Below are positions 1-8,564 of a stretch of 37,001 nt of DNA, one piece after another. Source of the stretch: Schleiferiaceae bacterium (GTDB taxonomy: Bacteria; Bacteroidota; Bacteroidia; Flavobacteriales; Schleiferiaceae); NCBI GenBank assembly GCA_030829675.1, contig JAURAE010000003.1, positions 1 through 37,001 on the forward strand. The letters are read 5' to 3'. Both the position numbers and the translations under genes were made by a program. The notes beneath the pieces were generated by a model. The model searched no databases. It saw nothing but the letters and a program-made list of their open reading frames with translations, and was not told where the DNA came from. How positions within the stretch are numbered: position 1 is the first letter of the stretch; every line of letters begins with the position of its first letter.

Positions 1-147
1 TCAAAACCAAGAAAAGGTTTAATAAAAGTAAAAGTTGGCAATAGTTGCATTGCAAGGCCTTACCGGGCAATAATTCACTCAACCTGATCTGGTTCATCTA
101 TTCGATTTACATTCGACCTTTTCTCCAGAACGTCTACAAGGAAAAGA

Positions 148-180
148 AAGCCTGGAAACACAGTTTCCGGGCTTTTTTTT
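148..180 (+). terminator. Rho-independent terminator of an upstream gene outside or at the window edge
   Basis: AAGCCtGGAAAC-aca-GTTTCCgGGCTTTTTTTT: stem-loop followed by 8 T. Confidence 0.7.
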
Positions 181-222
181 ATGCCCGCACTTGTGCTCGC
201 ACAAAAGTGCAGGGCATAAAAA
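176..222. repeat. Long imperfect palindrome (TTTTTATGCCCGCACTTGTGC...GCACAAAAGTGCAGGGCATAAAAA)
   Basis: Read by eye: TTTTT/AAAAA, ATGCCC/GGGCAT, GCACTT/AAGTGC, GTG/CAC arms with small bulges; about 20 bp of stem. Confidence 0.7.
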
Positions 223-278
223 AGACAACGAGCGCTGTGCGCTTGAAGGCTTTCTTTTCATTGTTCAGCACCCACTAC

Positions 279-315
279 AGGTCCGCCAATCCTTGCGTAG
301 CAAGGTTGGCAATCC
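279..315. repeat. 37-bp hairpin-forming repeat, copy 1
   Basis: AGGTCCGCCAATCCTTGCGTAGCAAGGTTGGCAATCC; 36/37 identical to 1392-1428; internal inverted repeat GCCAA(T)CCTTGC/GCAAGGTTGGC. Confidence 0.75.
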
Positions 316-510
316 GGTCTCCGCTGCCAAGAAACCCATTGAAGGAAACTTCATAGGGTCTCTTAGTTTACCCTGTTGAACATCGTACAGTGTTACTGTT
401 CCAGGGCTTATGCAATTTGGGGTTGAATTTCTTTGGACCACTTAACCACACATTAACCTTTTTTCTAGACTGTCCGGGTAACGACGATAGTCTTTGCTTA
501 CAAAAGGCAT

Positions 511-540
511 AAAAAAACCAACACAATCGCTGGTTTTCAG
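511..540 (-). terminator. Probable terminator for the minus-strand gene 600-1214
   Basis: On the minus strand AAAACCAGCG-ATTG-TGTTGGTTTT followed by TTT; AT-rich stem with G-U pairs. Confidence 0.45.
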
Positions 541-599
541 TCCTCAATAGGGTTCCTTGGCCGCAAGCCCAAAAACCCTTTAGTTTAACGGTAAATGCG

Positions 600-1214
600 C
601 TAAAATTTCAACTTAACAAACAAATCGAAGGTATTTGAACTCATTTCAGTATCAATTGTGCTTTGGCTTTGAGACAATTCCAAAAAATTATATTGAATAT
701 TATGTACGATGCCTATTGCTGTGTTTGAATAAATATCATAGCTAATTCCTAATCTGGCTTGTGCACCCATAGACCAATTGTCAAATTGGAATTCTTCGGT
801 AGATCCAATGTATCTGTAGGTGTCCTCAATGATATGATTGACAAAAACACCTCCACTCGCAATGAGCGCTGTCTTGTCGAACAAATATTTATTTGAGTTT
901 AGAAGGAAAGGGACTCTTACGATTCCACGAGTTTGGTTAAAGTTTCCCTTGTCGTTGAAACCATTACCATTAAGTCCCATCACAGCGATGCCCGATCCAA
1001 AGCCCAGATTTTCATTTATTTGGTATATCCCCAATATTTCGGTACTCGTTGTGTTCAGCCTCGTATTAAATCCTCCATTATTAATAACGCTAGAGCCATT
1101 TCCGTAGGAAAATTGTAGGTTAAACTTAGAAAGTTGATTCGTTTGAGCGTTTGCGGACCACGAAACAGCCAGGACAAAAACTGAGATCGCTAAGGCAGAT
1201 AGTTTTTTTTTCAT
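600..1214 (-). CDS. Outer membrane beta-barrel family protein (porin-like), secreted
   Basis: ORF of 204 aa; N-terminal signal peptide MKKKLSALAISVFVLAVSWSANAQ; alternating aromatic/hydrophobic strands and terminal LFVKLKF typical of an OM barrel. Confidence 0.7.
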   Translation of the reverse strand: MKKKLSALAISVFVLAVSWSANAQTNQLSKFNLQFSYGNGSSVINNGGFNTRLNTTSTEILGIYQINENLGFGSGIAVMGLNGNGFNDKGNFNQTRGIVRVPFLLNSNKYLFDKTALIASGGVFVNHIIEDTYRYIGSTEEFQFDNWSMGAQARLGISYDIYSNTAIGIVHNIQYNFLELSQSQSTIDTEMSSNTFDLFVKLKF

Positions 1215-1391
1215 TTTAGAATATCTATTATGTGGGATGAAACGGGAGAGTTCACATTATATTGTTGATGTGCAGAAAATGATGTGCAAAAAGTTACGCA
1301 ACGCCACACGGCTGTTTGGGTTGCTTAGCGGGGCAGGAATTGCACAGCTTTGTCCCACTCGTGGAACCAGAACTCCTTTCAATCAAGATTT

Positions 1392-1428
1392 AGGTCCGCC
1401 AATCCTTGCGCAGCAAGGTTGGCAATCC
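1392..1428. repeat. 37-bp hairpin-forming repeat, copy 2
   Basis: AGGTCCGCCAATCCTTGCGCAGCAAGGTTGGCAATCC; one mismatch to copy 1, same orientation. Confidence 0.75.
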
Positions 1429-1507
1429 TGCCTTTAATAACAATCCGCGCTATTCAAGAATTTTGAAGTCGTACCTTTGAAAGTAACTAAGCACTGCCGT
1501 TTCAACA

Positions 1508-2386
1508 TTGACTTCAACGCACACTCATATCGCCGCCCAACAGCTGCACATAGCGGTACTTCAAACGCTGCGGTATTTTGAGTTTTTTGAGCATGCATTG
1601 TACGGCGAAGAGGTCCATAAATATTTGACCATTAAGTCCACCCGGGACCAATTATCTTCTGCCCTCAATCACCTTTGCACAACTGGAGATATTGTATCGA
1701 AAGACGGACTCTACGCCTTGAATAAAGGGCACATTGAGATTCGATTGAGGCACACCAAAAGGAACCAGAAAATGATGAAAGCCGCGAAGAGGGTTGGGGC
1801 GTTCATTCATCGTTTCCCCTACGTTCGCGGGGTCTATTTATCAGGGTCTTTATCCAAACATGGAATTACCAGGAAGGACGATGATCTCGACTTTTTCATC
1901 ATTACTAAAGCGGGCCGCGTATGGGCCGCGAAGTTGTTGCTCATTGCGTTTAAAAAGATTGTGCTACTCAACAGAGAAAAGTATTTCTGTATCAACCTGT
2001 TGATGAGCGAGGAGGAATTGGTCCTGAATAAGAAAAACATCTACATCGCCACTGAGGCCGCTTCTCTAGTGGCGTTGACCAACGAGCCTTTGCTCCATGC
2101 TTTTTTCGCCGCGAACCCATGGGTACAGCATCAGTTCCCTAATCTGGAATTGCAACCTCAAAAGGAGCGCCGTAAGGGATTCAGGCCGTTGGAAGCAACC
2201 TTGGAATTCATAGGCGGGCAGGCGTTGGAACGCAAGGCCCATCGCCTGTTTACGAAACACGTGGAACAGCAACGCAAAGCGAGCGGCTATTACGATACAT
2301 CGGAAGGTGTAAGTGCGTATTTTCCACATAGCGTAGAAGAACAATTACTGGCGCACCTCGCGCAGAAATCGGACAATCATGAATAG
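1508..2386 (+). CDS. Nucleotidyltransferase-fold protein of a polysaccharide locus
   Basis: 292 aa; GSLSKHGITRKDDDLDFFIIT matches the GS...DxD nucleotidyltransferase signature; first gene of an overlapping operon. Confidence 0.7.
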   Translation: MTSTHTHIAAQQLHIAVLQTLRYFEFFEHALYGEEVHKYLTIKSTRDQLSSALNHLCTTGDIVSKDGLYALNKGHIEIRLRHTKRNQKMMKAAKRVGAFIHRFPYVRGVYLSGSLSKHGITRKDDDLDFFIITKAGRVWAAKLLLIAFKKIVLLNREKYFCINLLMSEEELVLNKKNIYIATEAASLVALTNEPLLHAFFAANPWVQHQFPNLELQPQKERRKGFRPLEATLEFIGGQALERKAHRLFTKHVEQQRKASGYYDTSEGVSAYFPHSVEEQLLAHLAQKSDNHE

Positions 2387-3119
2387 AAAAAATCTAGTAT
2401 TCTCCATTGTTGTAGCCTTGGTGGCAGGAGTTATTATGCTATTTAAACCGGCCAAATTCAAAGCGGAAAGCACCTTTTTCGTTCCGTTGACCTTACTTGA
2501 AAAGCAGATCGACCAAAACGGGATGGGCTTCGGCTCGCCAGTTGAGGTAGATGCGCATCTGGAATTAATGGACAGTCGAACCATTGGATTATTGGTCGAG
2601 GAGAAGTTTGGCCCTCAAACTACCTACGAAGTTAGCCGTACGCGCAACGGTGCGGTTTTGTTGGAAACACTGGCCCCTGAGGCCCAACTGGCGGCGGATG
2701 CGGCGAATGCCATTGTGGTGTTGACGGATTCTGTCAAGCAGCAGATGCTTCGTCAGAATGTGGGGCAGAGTTTGGGGTTTGTGGATGAACGCACTAAGGA
2801 ATTGGCCACCGAAAGTGAGGCCCTTCGAAAAGTTCTAGACTCTCTTCGATTCGAGGCACAAACGGATTCTTTAGCATTGGCTGCGCTGCTCTTTCAAAAG
2901 GAGCGTCAATACGGGGCAGCTGTGGTGGAGTGGACACAAGCTCAGCGCAAGCAAGAGGAACTCAAAGGCTACCTTCAGGCTCCAGCTCCAAAATCATATA
3001 TCATTTTCGAAGCCGTTGCTCCGACGAGTCCAGCGGGCCTGCCTTGGTGGGCTGCCGGCATACTTGCCGGAATATTGACTCTAGTAGGTCTTTGGGCGGT
3101 TGATGTGATGAAAAAATAA
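2379..3119 (+). CDS. Wzz-like / chain-length determinant-like membrane protein
   Basis: 246 aa; N- and C-terminal TM segments flanking a coiled-coil-like domain; overlaps the preceding stop by 8 nt; next to a Wzy-like gene. Confidence 0.6.
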   Translation: MNRKNLVFSIVVALVAGVIMLFKPAKFKAESTFFVPLTLLEKQIDQNGMGFGSPVEVDAHLELMDSRTIGLLVEEKFGPQTTYEVSRTRNGAVLLETLAPEAQLAADAANAIVVLTDSVKQQMLRQNVGQSLGFVDERTKELATESEALRKVLDSLRFEAQTDSLALAALLFQKERQYGAAVVEWTQAQRKQEELKGYLQAPAPKSYIIFEAVAPTSPAGLPWWAAGILAGILTLVGLWAVDVMKK

Positions 3120-3126
3120 CGCTTCG

Positions 3127-4491
3127 ATGCACCTTGCGCCTCGGTTTCTCAAAGCTCTTTTGCCGGTGTTGGCGTTCCTTGCTGCGCTGTGGTGGACCGA
3201 GCATTGGGCCTTGGTATTTCTTGGGCTTTCAGCCCTTACGGTCGCGGTAATTATTTACGAAAAGAATTGGCAAATCCCTGCCTTTCGAGCGCTCGCGGCG
3301 GTACTGCCCTGGAGTGTAAAGGTGGATTTAGATGCGGTGAGTATGATGTTGCCTGGCGAATGGGGCATAGGTGTGCTTGCCATGGTGGTGGTGCTGTTTA
3401 TGGCGAAGGAACAATCTTGGCCGAAGGGTTGGAAGAATTGGCTCCCCATAGTCTGGATCCTATCTTTTGTCCTGCCCGTAGTACTGAGTTCAATGCTCAA
3501 AGTGAGCGTAAAATTTGCCTTGATCAACGCCATATACGTCGTGGTTTTCTACTACGGCACCTTGAATTTTGGCAGGGAAGAAGCCCATCGTTGGATTAGA
3601 AATTACTTCATTTCTTTCGTGGGCGTAGCGCTGTGGGGTTGGGCCCAATTCTACCAGTACGACTTCAACCCCATCACTATCGTGGGGATCTTCAAACCGT
3701 TCTACTATTCGAGCACCTTTGTGGGTGCCGTGGCGGCCATCTTCGCAGGATATTTCATTGGTCTTGTGCCCCAATCACGCAAGAATCTAATCTTTTCCCT
3801 GGTCGCAGTGGCCATAGTGGTGCTCTCTGAATCTCGAGCTGCCTTGCTGTCTCTGGTGGTGATGCTCTTTGCCCTCGGTCTACTGCGCCTGCCCAAACCT
3901 GCCCGCATCATTGCGCCGGCTTTGATCATAGCTCTCGGTTTTCTTGCCATCGGCCCAGAAAAGATTCGTGAGGCCTTTACTTACAACACTGTCGAAAGCC
4001 ACGACCCCAATGCCAATGTGTTCGAAGAAACGCTTTCGGTAACGAATGTGCAGACGGACGTTAGTAATATGGAACGATTAAACCGTTGGGTGTCGGCCCT
4101 TAAAATGTTCCAGGAACGACCTCATATGGGCTTTGGACCGGGGACCTACCAGTTCCAGTACATCCCTTTTCAAGAGGCAGGACTGAAGAATAGATTGAGT
4201 GTGCGCAATCCAGATGATGTGCCGCAAGGCTCGGGAGGATCTGCACACAGTGAATTATTGCTGCAGCTTAGCGAGAACGGTTGGCCTTCGGTCTTGGTCT
4301 TTGTGTTGATGCTGGGGCTTTGGATGAGGCGCGGTTTGTGGGCCTCCGCGAAGATGCATTGGGTGCCTTATGTTTTGGGCTTGACCACCTACGTATTTCA
4401 TATGAACGTCAATAATTTCCTGAATCAACCCGGATTTGCCTTCCTCTTTTGGACCTTTGGGGCGATGATAATGATCAAAAGCCATGAGTGA
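3127..4491 (+). CDS. O-antigen ligase/polymerase (Wzy/WaaL-like) integral membrane protein
   Basis: 454 aa, many TM segments; SVTNVQTDVSNMERLNRW...MGFGPGTY motif shared with the Wzy-like protein at 29954-31390. Confidence 0.8.
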   Translation: MHLAPRFLKALLPVLAFLAALWWTEHWALVFLGLSALTVAVIIYEKNWQIPAFRALAAVLPWSVKVDLDAVSMMLPGEWGIGVLAMVVVLFMAKEQSWPKGWKNWLPIVWILSFVLPVVLSSMLKVSVKFALINAIYVVVFYYGTLNFGREEAHRWIRNYFISFVGVALWGWAQFYQYDFNPITIVGIFKPFYYSSTFVGAVAAIFAGYFIGLVPQSRKNLIFSLVAVAIVVLSESRAALLSLVVMLFALGLLRLPKPARIIAPALIIALGFLAIGPEKIREAFTYNTVESHDPNANVFEETLSVTNVQTDVSNMERLNRWVSALKMFQERPHMGFGPGTYQFQYIPFQEAGLKNRLSVRNPDDVPQGSGGSAHSELLLQLSENGWPSVLVFVLMLGLWMRRGLWASAKMHWVPYVLGLTTYVFHMNVNNFLNQPGFAFLFWTFGAMIMIKSHE

Positions 4492-5278
4492 GCAGTATTA
4501 CGAAGAGGTGGGGGCCTATTACGATAAGGATGCCGTGGACTTCGAGCGTCGCTATTGGCAAAATGATGCATTGCAGCGCATACGCCAGAGCTTCCGCGAA
4601 CACGTGCGTCAGCACGAATTTTCATGCATGCTCGAGGTGGGCTTTGGTCCTGGATTCGACCTCACGCATTTCGCACAAACCCACCCTCAGGCCGAAGTGT
4701 ACGGGGTGGATATTAGCGCTGAGATGGTGCGTATAGCCCAGGGGAAGATCGACGAAGGGAAGTTTACCAATGCCCGTGTCGCACAAGGCAGTGTGGAAGA
4801 TATTGAAAGCAGATTTCCCGAAGTCCGCTACGACATGATCTATGTATTCTTCGGCGCCCTGAATACCGTGGACGACCTAGGTTTGGCGATGAAGGAACTT
4901 GAAAAATTATTGATGCCCGGTGGTCGGATGGTGCTCACCTTCGTCAACAAATGGTATGTGGGAGGCATGGCAATCGAACTATTGAAGGGCAAACCAAAAT
5001 GGGCCTTTGCCCGACTTAAGAAAGTTTGGGGCGGGTATTCCCCAACCCAATTCCTTGCTTCCAAATGCTACACCACGGGTGAAGTCAAACGTTCCACAAC
5101 ACTGTCGTGCGTCGACCAGCGTGGGTACAGCATCTTGTTCCCGGCTTGGTATTACCACAAGATTCACAAACTACTCCCGCGAAAGGTCCGTATGCTGCTC
5201 TGGCGCTGGGACCAAAGCCTGTCCCGCACCACCGTGGGTACCTTAGGCGAATACATGCTTTACGAGTTTCGCAAATAA
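4484..5278 (+). CDS. Class I SAM-dependent methyltransferase
   Basis: 264 aa; MLEVGFGPGFDLTHFAQ (motif I), VYGVDISAEMVRIAQ; overlaps the preceding ORF by 8 nt. Confidence 0.9.
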   Translation: MSEQYYEEVGAYYDKDAVDFERRYWQNDALQRIRQSFREHVRQHEFSCMLEVGFGPGFDLTHFAQTHPQAEVYGVDISAEMVRIAQGKIDEGKFTNARVAQGSVEDIESRFPEVRYDMIYVFFGALNTVDDLGLAMKELEKLLMPGGRMVLTFVNKWYVGGMAIELLKGKPKWAFARLKKVWGGYSPTQFLASKCYTTGEVKRSTTLSCVDQRGYSILFPAWYYHKIHKLLPRKVRMLLWRWDQSLSRTTVGTLGEYMLYEFRK

Positions 5279-6201
5279 TTGGCCACCACATCTTCGACCA
5301 TGGTGCGCCAATCAGGGAATTTTAAAGAATAACGGGCCTTCCAATACCCATGTTTGGTGCCCAGTGGAATAGACGAAGTCAAGGCTTCCGCAATGGTTTT
5401 TCCATAATGATTGACCAATTCCTTCTCGGTCATCACACGCACCTCACCGCCCAAGGTCGAGGCGACGGCTTCGGCAAAATCTCCTTGCCGCACTGCTTCA
5501 CCACCGTATAGGTTGTAGCGTTCCCCGGGCTCCCCATGTAGGGCAATATGAAGGAGTTGGCCGGCGACATCCCTAATGTGTACCAAATTCATCATGGCAT
5601 CTCCCGAGCCTATTTGCGCCACTGCCCCCGTGGCTTTGAAGGGCCTCAAGTAGAAGGCTTCAAACCAAGACTCTGGCCCAAAAATCCAAGCCGGATAGGC
5701 TATTCTGATATCCATTTTCAAAGAGCCTTCTTTCCAAGGCCGTTCTGCCCGCTCGTACGCTCGAGCGTAGGCGATGGGGCGTTCTTCTGTACCTTCCAAT
5801 ACCGCCGAAGTGTGATTGCCATACATCAACGTACCGCTGCAGTACACCAGTTTGACCGGGTGTGGGAGTGCCTCCAAAAGCTCCTTTAATCGTCGATTCG
5901 CCCCTTCTCCTTTGCGCGCTGCCCTGAATCTTTTTCTATCGGTGCTTCCTGCCATTCGGGCACAATGGAAAACAACCGAAGGCGGATACTTATCCAACCA
6001 TTTTTGGCCAATTTCCCCAAGCGGCATCATCAGAAAATGTGTGCGCTCCATGATCTCTTCATGAATACTTTGGTACCCCACGGCCACAATTTGTGTAGAT
6101 GGATCGTCTTTGAAGCGCTCCAAAAGCTCAAACACGACATGTTTGCCGACATAGCCGGTGGCGCCGAGGACCCAGAGGTATTTGGGGGAGATTAGTTGCA
6201 T
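5260..6201 (-). CDS. NAD-dependent epimerase/dehydratase (extended SDR)
   Basis: WVLGATGYVGKHVVFELLERF Rossmann motif; YARAYERAERPW in the position of YxxxK-like region; Met at 6201 preferred over the ORF start at 6246. Confidence 0.8.
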   Translation of the reverse strand: MQLISPKYLWVLGATGYVGKHVVFELLERFKDDPSTQIVAVGYQSIHEEIMERTHFLMMPLGEIGQKWLDKYPPSVVFHCARMAGSTDRKRFRAARKGEGANRRLKELLEALPHPVKLVYCSGTLMYGNHTSAVLEGTEERPIAYARAYERAERPWKEGSLKMDIRIAYPAWIFGPESWFEAFYLRPFKATGAVAQIGSGDAMMNLVHIRDVAGQLLHIALHGEPGERYNLYGGEAVRQGDFAEAVASTLGGEVRVMTEKELVNHYGKTIAEALTSSIPLGTKHGYWKARYSLKFPDWRTMVEDVVANYLRNS

Positions 6202-6322
6202 AGGGCTAAAGTAGGGAATACCCCGGAGTGGTAGTGGCCTTAGCAACCGACTAGTTTTTTTTAAGTTTTTCTTATCTTTTCGGTAGCCAATTAAGCCTCA
6301 TCTTCACCAAAAATTAAACCGC

Positions 6323-6604
6323 ATGACCACACGTCTAAAGTCACTACTCATCGGCTCAGGTGCATTGTTGCTTGTGCCATTTATTGGGAGCCAATTTTCT
6401 CTAGAAGTACATTGGTCGGGATTCGATTACATCGTCGCCGCCATCTTACTGGGTGGAACGAGCTTCGTGCTTGACTTTGTGCTTACCAAGGCCAAAAACA
6501 AGCAAAGCCGCTGGGCGTGGGGCATTATAGTGGTGCTTGCCTTAGCCTTGGTTTGGGCGGAGTTGGCCGTTGGTGTGTTCGGCAGTCCCTTGGCGGGGAG
6601 TTAA
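6323..6604 (+). CDS. Small integral membrane protein
   Basis: 93 aa with three hydrophobic segments; FDYIVAAILLGGTSFVLDFV / WAELAVGVFGSP pattern of a small conserved membrane protein family. Confidence 0.65.
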   Translation: MTTRLKSLLIGSGALLLVPFIGSQFSLEVHWSGFDYIVAAILLGGTSFVLDFVLTKAKNKQSRWAWGIIVVLALALVWAELAVGVFGSPLAGS

Positions 6605-6605
6605 A

Positions 6606-8219
6606 TTAATGTCCTTCCGGTCCCTTGATTCCTGCGTTTACTTCAATGTCGATGTAGTTTTCTTGAGGAGTAATGGGACATGAGTACCCGTCGGTATAGG
6701 CGCAATATGGATTGTAGGCATAGTTGAAATCCAAGACCATGGTGCTTCCCTTGGGCTTGGTGATGTCCATGAATCGCCCCGTACCGTAGGTGCTAATCCC
6801 CGTAGTTTTATCCATGAAAGGAAGGAATAGGTGGTCCTGATATTCTTCCATAGCCATCAACCTTTTGCTTTGGTAGAGGTACAATTCCAAAGTTTGTCCG
6901 CGCACCTCGAAAGTGGCCTTGGCGTAGCGGCGGTATTGTCTACTCACGCCTGAGCTAGTGGCCATGTTGAACCACGGTTCATTTTCGAGCACTTCAATGT
7001 TCGCCTCAACGGCCATCTCCGGATTGTAGCTGAAGAATTCATGTCCTTGGAAAGCGGCGCGTTCTTCTGGAGTTAGAGGACTGGTCGTGGAATCGGTATA
7101 AAAATCGTCCAATTCTTGTTGGTACTTCAATACCTCTATACGCTGTGGTGTGGCCAATGGAACTAATTCTCCTACCACTTCATTCGGAACTTCAAAGCTC
7201 AAGCTGTAGTGGTCTATTTTTAGACCGTCTGTTGTTGCGCGCACAACGCCAACGCCGCGGCATTTGCCCATGTGCGGTGAATCTAGTCGTTCATTGAACC
7301 ATAGTGTGTTTCCCTTTCTGTACCAATGGCGTTCGAAGGCTTCGAAGGTCCAAGCGCTTTCTCTTCGGAAGTAAGGAGCGGCCCATTCTCGAAACACTCC
7401 GGCGGTCCAATATTCACCGCCGTCGGTGCCTTGGAAGATGCTTTCATCATTATAAAAGGCTCCGAAATAAGCAGCAGAATCAGCAGTAGCGGCAGCTAGG
7501 TGCCATTGGTCAATAAATACATTAAGTGTTTTTTCTTCGGGGTGAGCGTTGCGAATTATTTCCGAAATATGATAGCCTAGTCGTCCATTCCCTTTGGAGT
7601 TTAGGTGAAGCATGTCAGAAATAAAAAGTTTGGAATCGACCTCTCCGTTTTTATCGGTGAGCCAAGGCCAGCAATCCATGAAGTGATAGTTGTACGCTTC
7701 TGCTCCTTCATTAAGTAGTCTGTTCACTGCCTTGTATCTCGCTAGATGCTCCCATCGTGATGGCGAAGGTTTTGGTGAAAGAAAAAACACGGGAAGGTCT
7801 GGGTGCGTATTCTGGATCCAATTCATCAGTTTCCAAGTGTCAGAATGAATAGTAAATACTTCTCTTTGGCTGCCGTCTTCCTCTATATGAACTATATCAT
7901 TATCCCCTTCATAAATAACGAGGATATCTGGTTTCGTGTCTGAAATGAGTTGCTCCTTATATCTATAGAGATCATCGAAACACGAGCCTCCGATGCCGGC
8001 GTTGACCACCTCATATTCAGGGAAACTTTCAGCCATGTTGTCCCAGAGTCGAAAGGTGGAACTTCCGGCGAAAACAATCCTTGTTTTTTCGTGAGGCAGC
8101 TTCTCGGATGCCTTTACAATCCGACGTACGTCGCGATCGTAGTTTTGGCCGCACTGTCCAAAAGCGATATTCGAAACTAGAAAGAGAAGGGTGGCGAAAT
8201 GGAGGTGGCTACGACGCAT
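6606..8219 (-). CDS. Secreted multidomain protein: SGNH/GDSL hydrolase + SnoaL/NTF2-like + DUF1684
   Basis: Signal peptide to FGQ; SGNH blocks VFAGSSTFRLW, NAGIGGS, YEGDNDI, SDMLHLN; central NTF2-like FIDQWHLAAATADSAAYFGAFYNDESIFQGTDGGEYWTAGVF; C-terminal DUF1684 pattern FFSYNPEM...FDMDI/TYGTGRFMDI...DFNYAYNPYCAYTDGYSCPITPQENYIDIEVNAG. Confidence 0.85.
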   Translation of the reverse strand: MRRSHLHFATLLFLVSNIAFGQCGQNYDRDVRRIVKASEKLPHEKTRIVFAGSSTFRLWDNMAESFPEYEVVNAGIGGSCFDDLYRYKEQLISDTKPDILVIYEGDNDIVHIEEDGSQREVFTIHSDTWKLMNWIQNTHPDLPVFFLSPKPSPSRWEHLARYKAVNRLLNEGAEAYNYHFMDCWPWLTDKNGEVDSKLFISDMLHLNSKGNGRLGYHISEIIRNAHPEEKTLNVFIDQWHLAAATADSAAYFGAFYNDESIFQGTDGGEYWTAGVFREWAAPYFRRESAWTFEAFERHWYRKGNTLWFNERLDSPHMGKCRGVGVVRATTDGLKIDHYSLSFEVPNEVVGELVPLATPQRIEVLKYQQELDDFYTDSTTSPLTPEERAAFQGHEFFSYNPEMAVEANIEVLENEPWFNMATSSGVSRQYRRYAKATFEVRGQTLELYLYQSKRLMAMEEYQDHLFLPFMDKTTGISTYGTGRFMDITKPKGSTMVLDFNYAYNPYCAYTDGYSCPITPQENYIDIEVNAGIKGPEGH

Positions 8220-8532
8220 GAGAAGTCAGTTTTATAGCCTTGAATGTACTCTATTTTTTTTGATCTAAAAAGAGGCATAATAACCCTTTAACCCCCGAAA
8301 ACGCTATAATGTCCTGCAATTGTCCGGCTGGACTCCGGCAAACGTTTGTTAATATTGTCATGCCGCAATAAAACGAGCTATTAAAGCCCAATGAAATTGC
8401 GGGATACAACTGAAAACCAAAGGATTATAATGGCCTCGGTTTTCTTGGTCTCTTGGCCCCGACAATTGGGAAATCCTCCTCAAAAAGGGTCCCTGAACAA
8501 AACAAATGTATAACTGACACAACTTTGAAATA

Positions 8533-8560
8533 CGTAGGTCCCTAACCCTACGGTTTTTTT
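8533..8560 (+). promoter_or_regulatory. Terminator-like hairpin plus T-tract just upstream of the phosphorylase start codon (attenuator candidate)
   Basis: CGTAGG-TCCCTAAC-CCTACG followed by GTTTTTTT; ATG at 8565. Confidence 0.45.
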
Positions 8561-8564
8561 ACAG

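Noticed and set aside
1-147. Possible tRNA/tmRNA tail before the first terminator
   Set aside because: Some TTCGA-like and hairpin segments, but no cloverleaf or CCA end could be assembled by eye; a covariance-model scan would be needed.
45-356. 103-aa ORF at the left edge
   Set aside because: Spans the terminator, the palindrome and part of the hairpin repeat; sequence is low-plausibility as protein.
1237-1437. 66-aa ORF
   Set aside because: Extends through the second hairpin repeat, no domain, no supporting context.
8412-8444. GAAAACC...GGTTTTC inverted repeat in the divergent intergenic region
   Set aside because: Stem is interrupted with a large loop and no T-tract; not distinguishable from chance.
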